Positions 41,210 through 44,272 of a stretch of DNA of 44,272 bases are shown here, in pieces. Source of the stretch: Bacteroidota bacterium (lineage in GTDB: Bacteria > Bacteroidota > Bacteroidia > Bacteroidales > FEN-979). The notes beneath the pieces are model-generated. The model did not search any database and was not told where the DNA came from. It was given only the letters and a program-made list of their open reading frames with translations. Every line of letters begins with the position of its first letter. The stretch's first letter is position 1. Where the stretch lies: NCBI GenBank assembly GCA_026391775.1, contig JAPLDK010000050.1:1-44272 (forward strand), written 5' to 3'. A program made the translations under genes and the position numbers.

Positions 41210-44200
41210 TCAGCATCATTCTCTTCCTTTGGCAGCACCGTAACCAGCAAATCAACCAGCACATTCTTTCCAAAGGGTTTGGCCAGGAAATACGAGGCTC
41301 CGCCGTTCATGATCTTTTCTTTCATCCCGGCCATAGTGAAACCTGTCACGGCAATGATGGGAATATCGGCATAACCGGGTATTTTCTTAATCACTTTTGT
41401 TGCCTCGATACCGTCCATACCGGGACCCAGGTTGATGTCCATGAGAATGACATCATATGGGGTCTCTGCAGCCATTTTAATTGCAGATTCGGCATTGGAG
41501 GCTATATCAAGGTCATATTTCCCGCTAAGGTAGATTTTGACAAGCTCGGCATTGATCTTATTATCTTCCACAAGCAGTATGCTGAAGCGGCCTGAGGTCC
41601 CTGAACGAGGGGCTCTCCTGATCACCTGGTCCAGGGGAATGCTCTCCCCGTCTTTCGTTTGGACCTCAGGTTTCAGTGATTGCTCAACAAGCGGCAGTAT
41701 ATCCATCACCTTCTCCTGGCTTTCCTCATCGGGTTTTATTTTTGCAACAAGCATCACCGAATCGAGCACTTTCAGCATCTGTTCGCCCGATTCATGAATG
41801 TATTTGGACATTTCTTCCGGATCCCCTTCCTGCTTATCCTGCATCATCAGTTCGCTGAACCCCATAATGCTGTTTACAGGCGACCTGAAATACTGGTTCA
41901 TGAAGGCTATGAGGGATGATTTCAGGCGGTCCGATTCCTCCAGCCTGACCCTGGAAATGTTTGATTCATCCTGAGCGGCTTTCCGTCTTTCCACTTCCTC
42001 TTCCAGGTCCCGGGTGCGTTCATCGACCATGTACCTCAGTATTCTCTCCCTTGACTTCCTTATCCTTGTGATGATGTACAGCCATAAGAGCAGGATCAGC
42101 ACAAGGACAACAGGGAAGATAAACCAGGATGTTTTGTAAAAATACGGCCGTATTTTGAGCACAAATAAGCGTTGTTCCTTAGTCCACTGCCCGTTATGCC
42201 CCAAAGCCATCGCCTTGAACACATAACTGCCCGGAGGGACATGAGTATAGTATGCCTGCCGCCTGTTTCCTGCATTGACCCAGAAGTGGTCGAATCCCAC
42301 CAGCATGTATTTAAACTGGATCTTCTCAGGGCTCAGGAAGGAAGGCGAAGTATAATCAAATTCAATATCTACCGTGCCCGGATCAAGGACGAGCGGTGCC
42401 CGCGGATCGTATTCCTTAGTATTGACCAGCATGTGTGTGAGCAACACGGAAAGCCTGGCCGTAAACGGAGAGGTGTTATCTGCATCAAGCATTGCCAAGC
42501 CGCGGGGAGTGGGTATCCAAAGATGGTTACGCGAATCGATGCATCCGGCGGGAAATACACGACCACTGCATTCCGAAGTAAGCATGCCTTCCGGCTTTCC
42601 GAAGACCACCGGACGGAGAATATCATTTTTATTATCGTGGTATGAGATCAGTTCGTTCCTGAAAAGCGAGAATATTCCCTTGTTCGAAGTCATCCAGAAC
42701 CGGCCCGAGTAATCTTCGAGGATTTGCAGGATGCCATCAGCATACAGTCCGTCATCGGTATTGAAAATATAGGCCGAATCATTTTCCAGTAACACAAGCC
42801 CGCCGTGGGCGCAACCTGCCCAGACCATCCCCTCCTTATCTTCATAAAGCGCAGGGATCACATTATCGGGCAAGCCCGTTTCGGTAGTCAGCCAGCTGAT
42901 CTTCCCCTTGTCAATAATATCGATTCCACCGCCATTTGTGCCTGCCAGCATTCTCCCTTTGCTGTCCTCAAGCAGGCACAGGACCTGTTCGTTCGACATG
43001 CCTGCTTTCGCGTTGAACCATTCGATCTTACCGTTGTACAGAACGTTGATCCCTGCATTGGCTGTGCCCGCCCAGAGTTTCCCGCTCCTGTCAACATACA
43101 GTGCGCGGATGACATCCGATGCAAGGCCATCCGCAGTCGTCATATGAATAATTTTATCCTTTCTGTAGCCATAGATCCCCGCTCCGTCGGTGCCGACCCA
43201 CAGCATTCCCGAACTGTCGTAAGCGAGGGTGTTCACGGGAATCGGGGGCAGTCCGATTTTTTTCTCCAGTTTTTCGATGCCTGCGGATGAGATCGCGTTG
43301 ACGGCACCTTTACCGGTTCCCAGGAATACGATCCCGCCGGGGCCCTTGATCACAGGGCCTATCGTATGGTCGCTCAACCCATCATCCTCGGTATACAGTT
43401 TAATGATCCTGGGGTGTAGAGCATTCAGCCCTGAACCATCGGTGCCCACCCAGATCGTATGTTCGCGGTCCTCGAAAATACTGGTGATGATGTTTCCTGA
43501 TAAGCCTTCGGATGAAGTGATACCGCTGATCCTGCCTTCTTTCGCAAGATAGAGACCGCTGTTTGTCCCCACCCAGATCCCACCCTCCGAATCCCTGAAA
43601 AGGCTAAGAATATTCTGGCTGAATATTTTCCCGAAAGCCGCGTAACGGCTGAATTTACCCTGGCTGAAAATGTTGATCCCGCCGCCGTTCGTGCCTACCC
43701 AGAGGTTCCCGTTCATATCGAAACATAGGGAACGGATATCGTTATGCGAAAGCCCTTCCCGGGTGGAATACACTTTGATATTCCCGTTTTTCAGGTGGCA
43801 TAAGCCGAAGCGGGTGCCTATCCACAGCGAGCTGTCACGGTCGGAGAGCAGGGTTTGGATGAAAGTATTCGGCAGACCGTTCTTATCGGTGATAAACGTC
43901 ATCTGCCCGTCAAAAGCAAGATGCCCCAGGCCAATGCCGTCGGTTCCGAACCATAAGCCTTTGCCGGGGTCGTCGGCCAGGGAAAGAACGCATTTGATCC
44001 AGTTCAGTTCCCGGTCGAAAAGGCGGTTGAACTGAAGTTTTTTATAACTGAGGATGTCGCCGTGGTAAAATCCCACCACCATGGAAGAGTCGCGGAAGAT
44101 ATAGAGGCTTTGCACATCCTTATCGACGAAATTCGGGGTATTTGATGGGTTGAAGGTGAAAAAGCTGTTGCCGTCGAACCGCACAAGCCCTTCTTCGGTG

Positions 44201-44272
44201 GCAAGCCAGATGAAGCCGTCGGGGGTCTGGGCGATGGCGCGGATGCTGTTCACGGGCAGGCCGTTGTCGGAG
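41206..44272 (-). CDS. Propeller sensor with Y_Y_Y domain, degenerate HisKA and receiver; N-terminus cut
   Basis: About 1020 residues are visible and the frame stays open past the right edge; the GTG at 44253 is internal. Order: at least 13 Reg_prop blade signatures (LWVGTNGGGI, IWVGTDGSGL and others), likely two seven-bladed propellers in the periplasm; a Y_Y_Y domain ending THVPPGSYVFKAMALGHNG; one TM helix (WFIFPVVLVLILLLWLYII); a coiled coil; a HisKA-like helical hairpin; and a receiver. In HisKA the phospho-accepting His is Gln (FMNQYFRSP, codon 41893-41895). No HATPase domain follows. The receiver is intact: LLVEDN, phospho-Asp in MDINL (41437-41439), VTGFT and LAKPF. There is no AraC-type DNA-binding domain, unlike classic hybrid two-component regulators. 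Confidence 0.9.
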   Translation of the reverse strand, partial: SDNGLPVNSIRAIAQTPDGFIWLATEEGLVRFDGNSFFTFNPSNTPNFVDKDVQSLYIFRDSSMVVGFYHGDILSYKKLQFNRLFDRELNWIKCVLSLADDPGKGLWFGTDGIGLGHLAFDGQMTFITDKNGLPNTFIQTLLSDRDSSLWIGTRFGLCHLKNGNIKVYSTREGLSHNDIRSLCFDMNGNLWVGTNGGGINIFSQGKFSRYAAFGKIFSQNILSLFRDSEGGIWVGTNSGLYLAKEGRISGITSSEGLSGNIITSIFEDREHTIWVGTDGSGLNALHPRIIKLYTEDDGLSDHTIGPVIKGPGGIVFLGTGKGAVNAISSAGIEKLEKKIGLPPIPVNTLAYDSSGMLWVGTDGAGIYGYRKDKIIHMTTADGLASDVIRALYVDRSGKLWAGTANAGINVLYNGKIEWFNAKAGMSNEQVLCLLEDSKGRMLAGTNGGGIDIIDKGKISWLTTETGLPDNVIPALYEDKEGMVWAGCAHGGLVLLENDSAYIFNTDDGLYADGILQILEDYSGRFWMTSNKGIFSLFRNELISYHDNKNDILRPVVFGKPEGMLTSECSGRVFPAGCIDSRNHLWIPTPRGLAMLDADNTSPFTARLSVLLTHMLVNTKEYDPRAPLVLDPGTVDIEFDYTSPSFLSPEKIQFKYMLVGFDHFWVNAGNRRQAYYTHVPPGSYVFKAMALGHNGQWTKEQRLFVLKIRPYFYKTSWFIFPVVLVLILLLWLYIITRIRKSRERILRYMVDERTRDLEEEVERRKAAQDESNISRVRLEESDRLKSSLIAFMNQYFRSPVNSIMGFSELMMQDKQEGDPEEMSKYIHESGEQMLKVLDSVMLVAKIKPDEESQEKVMDILPLVEQSLKPEVQTKDGESIPLDQVIRRAPRSGTSGRFSILLVEDNKINAELVKIYLSGKYDLDIASNAESAIKMAAETPYDVILMDINLGPGMDGIEATKVIKKIPGYADIPIIAVTGFTMAGMKEKIMNGGASYFLAKPFGKNVLVDLLVTVLPKEENDAE

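Noticed and set aside
44200-44272. GTG at 44253 as the start of the sensor gene
   Set aside because: The frame continues upstream with SDNGLP, the usual blade sequence before it, and no signal peptide is present, so the gene is cut by the window edge.
1-44272. tRNA, rRNA, insertion sequence or prophage
   Set aside because: No cloverleaf-type sequence, rRNA segment, transposase, integrase or phage structural gene was recognised on either strand.

Overview
The window looks like chromosomal DNA of a Bacteroidota bacterium, probably a free-living or sediment-type relative of the Bacteroidales. Four secreted proteins end in type IX secretion (T9SS) sorting domains. At least 13 gene starts are preceded by the Bacteroidota-type -7 element TAnnTTTG, and Shine-Dalgarno sequences are rare. 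Family choices such as the KISTS-type MetRS, DUF4292, the PhoH/PIN protein and a Reg_prop/Y_Y_Y sensor are also typical of the phylum. I see no rRNA, tRNA, CRISPR array, prophage or insertion sequence, and no gene-free stretch above 300 bases. Layout: (1) 1-3.6 kb holds metG (cut by the left edge), divergent from ldcA-yraN, then an RNase H with a viroplasmin domain. (2) 3.7-11.1 kb is a plus-strand envelope block: flippase, dut, TPR protein, DUF4292 lipoprotein, EnvC-like degenerate M23 protein, EamA transporter and a small membrane protein. (3) 11.1-17.4 kb on the minus strand holds a large T9SS-exported Asp-box protein translationally coupled to a small single-TM protein, followed by a TonB-dependent receptor. 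(4) 17.5-18.8 kb is a CNNM/CorC-type membrane protein ending in a bidirectional terminator. (5) 18.8-25.9 kb is a T9SS cargo island: two gingipain-like C25 proteases with intact His/Cys residues and one Omp28-like thioredoxin-fold protein. (6) 26-31.5 kb holds polA followed by an atypical ROK protein, divergent from a PIN-PhoH ATPase. (7) 31.6-34.2 kb holds lnt followed by a glutaminyl-cyclase-type M28 lipoprotein. Both would modify N-termini of exported proteins, and several exported proteins in the window carry Gln right after the predicted cleavage site. (8) 34.3-39.9 kb holds a PAS/GAF histidine kinase convergent with HU - a 29-residue basic protein - rng - trpS. (9) 40-44.3 kb holds mutY and a large propeller sensor cut by the right edge. 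The most unusual items are: the right-edge sensor, which keeps a complete receiver domain but has lost the phospho-accepting histidine and the whole ATPase domain; a His/acid tetrad repeat linker inside DNA polymerase I; and short tandem repeats, several sharing a GTGA core, scattered in genes and junctions, where they supply stop and start codons (rng/trpS, sensor 3' end). Most of the content is otherwise ordinary housekeeping and envelope biology of the phylum.
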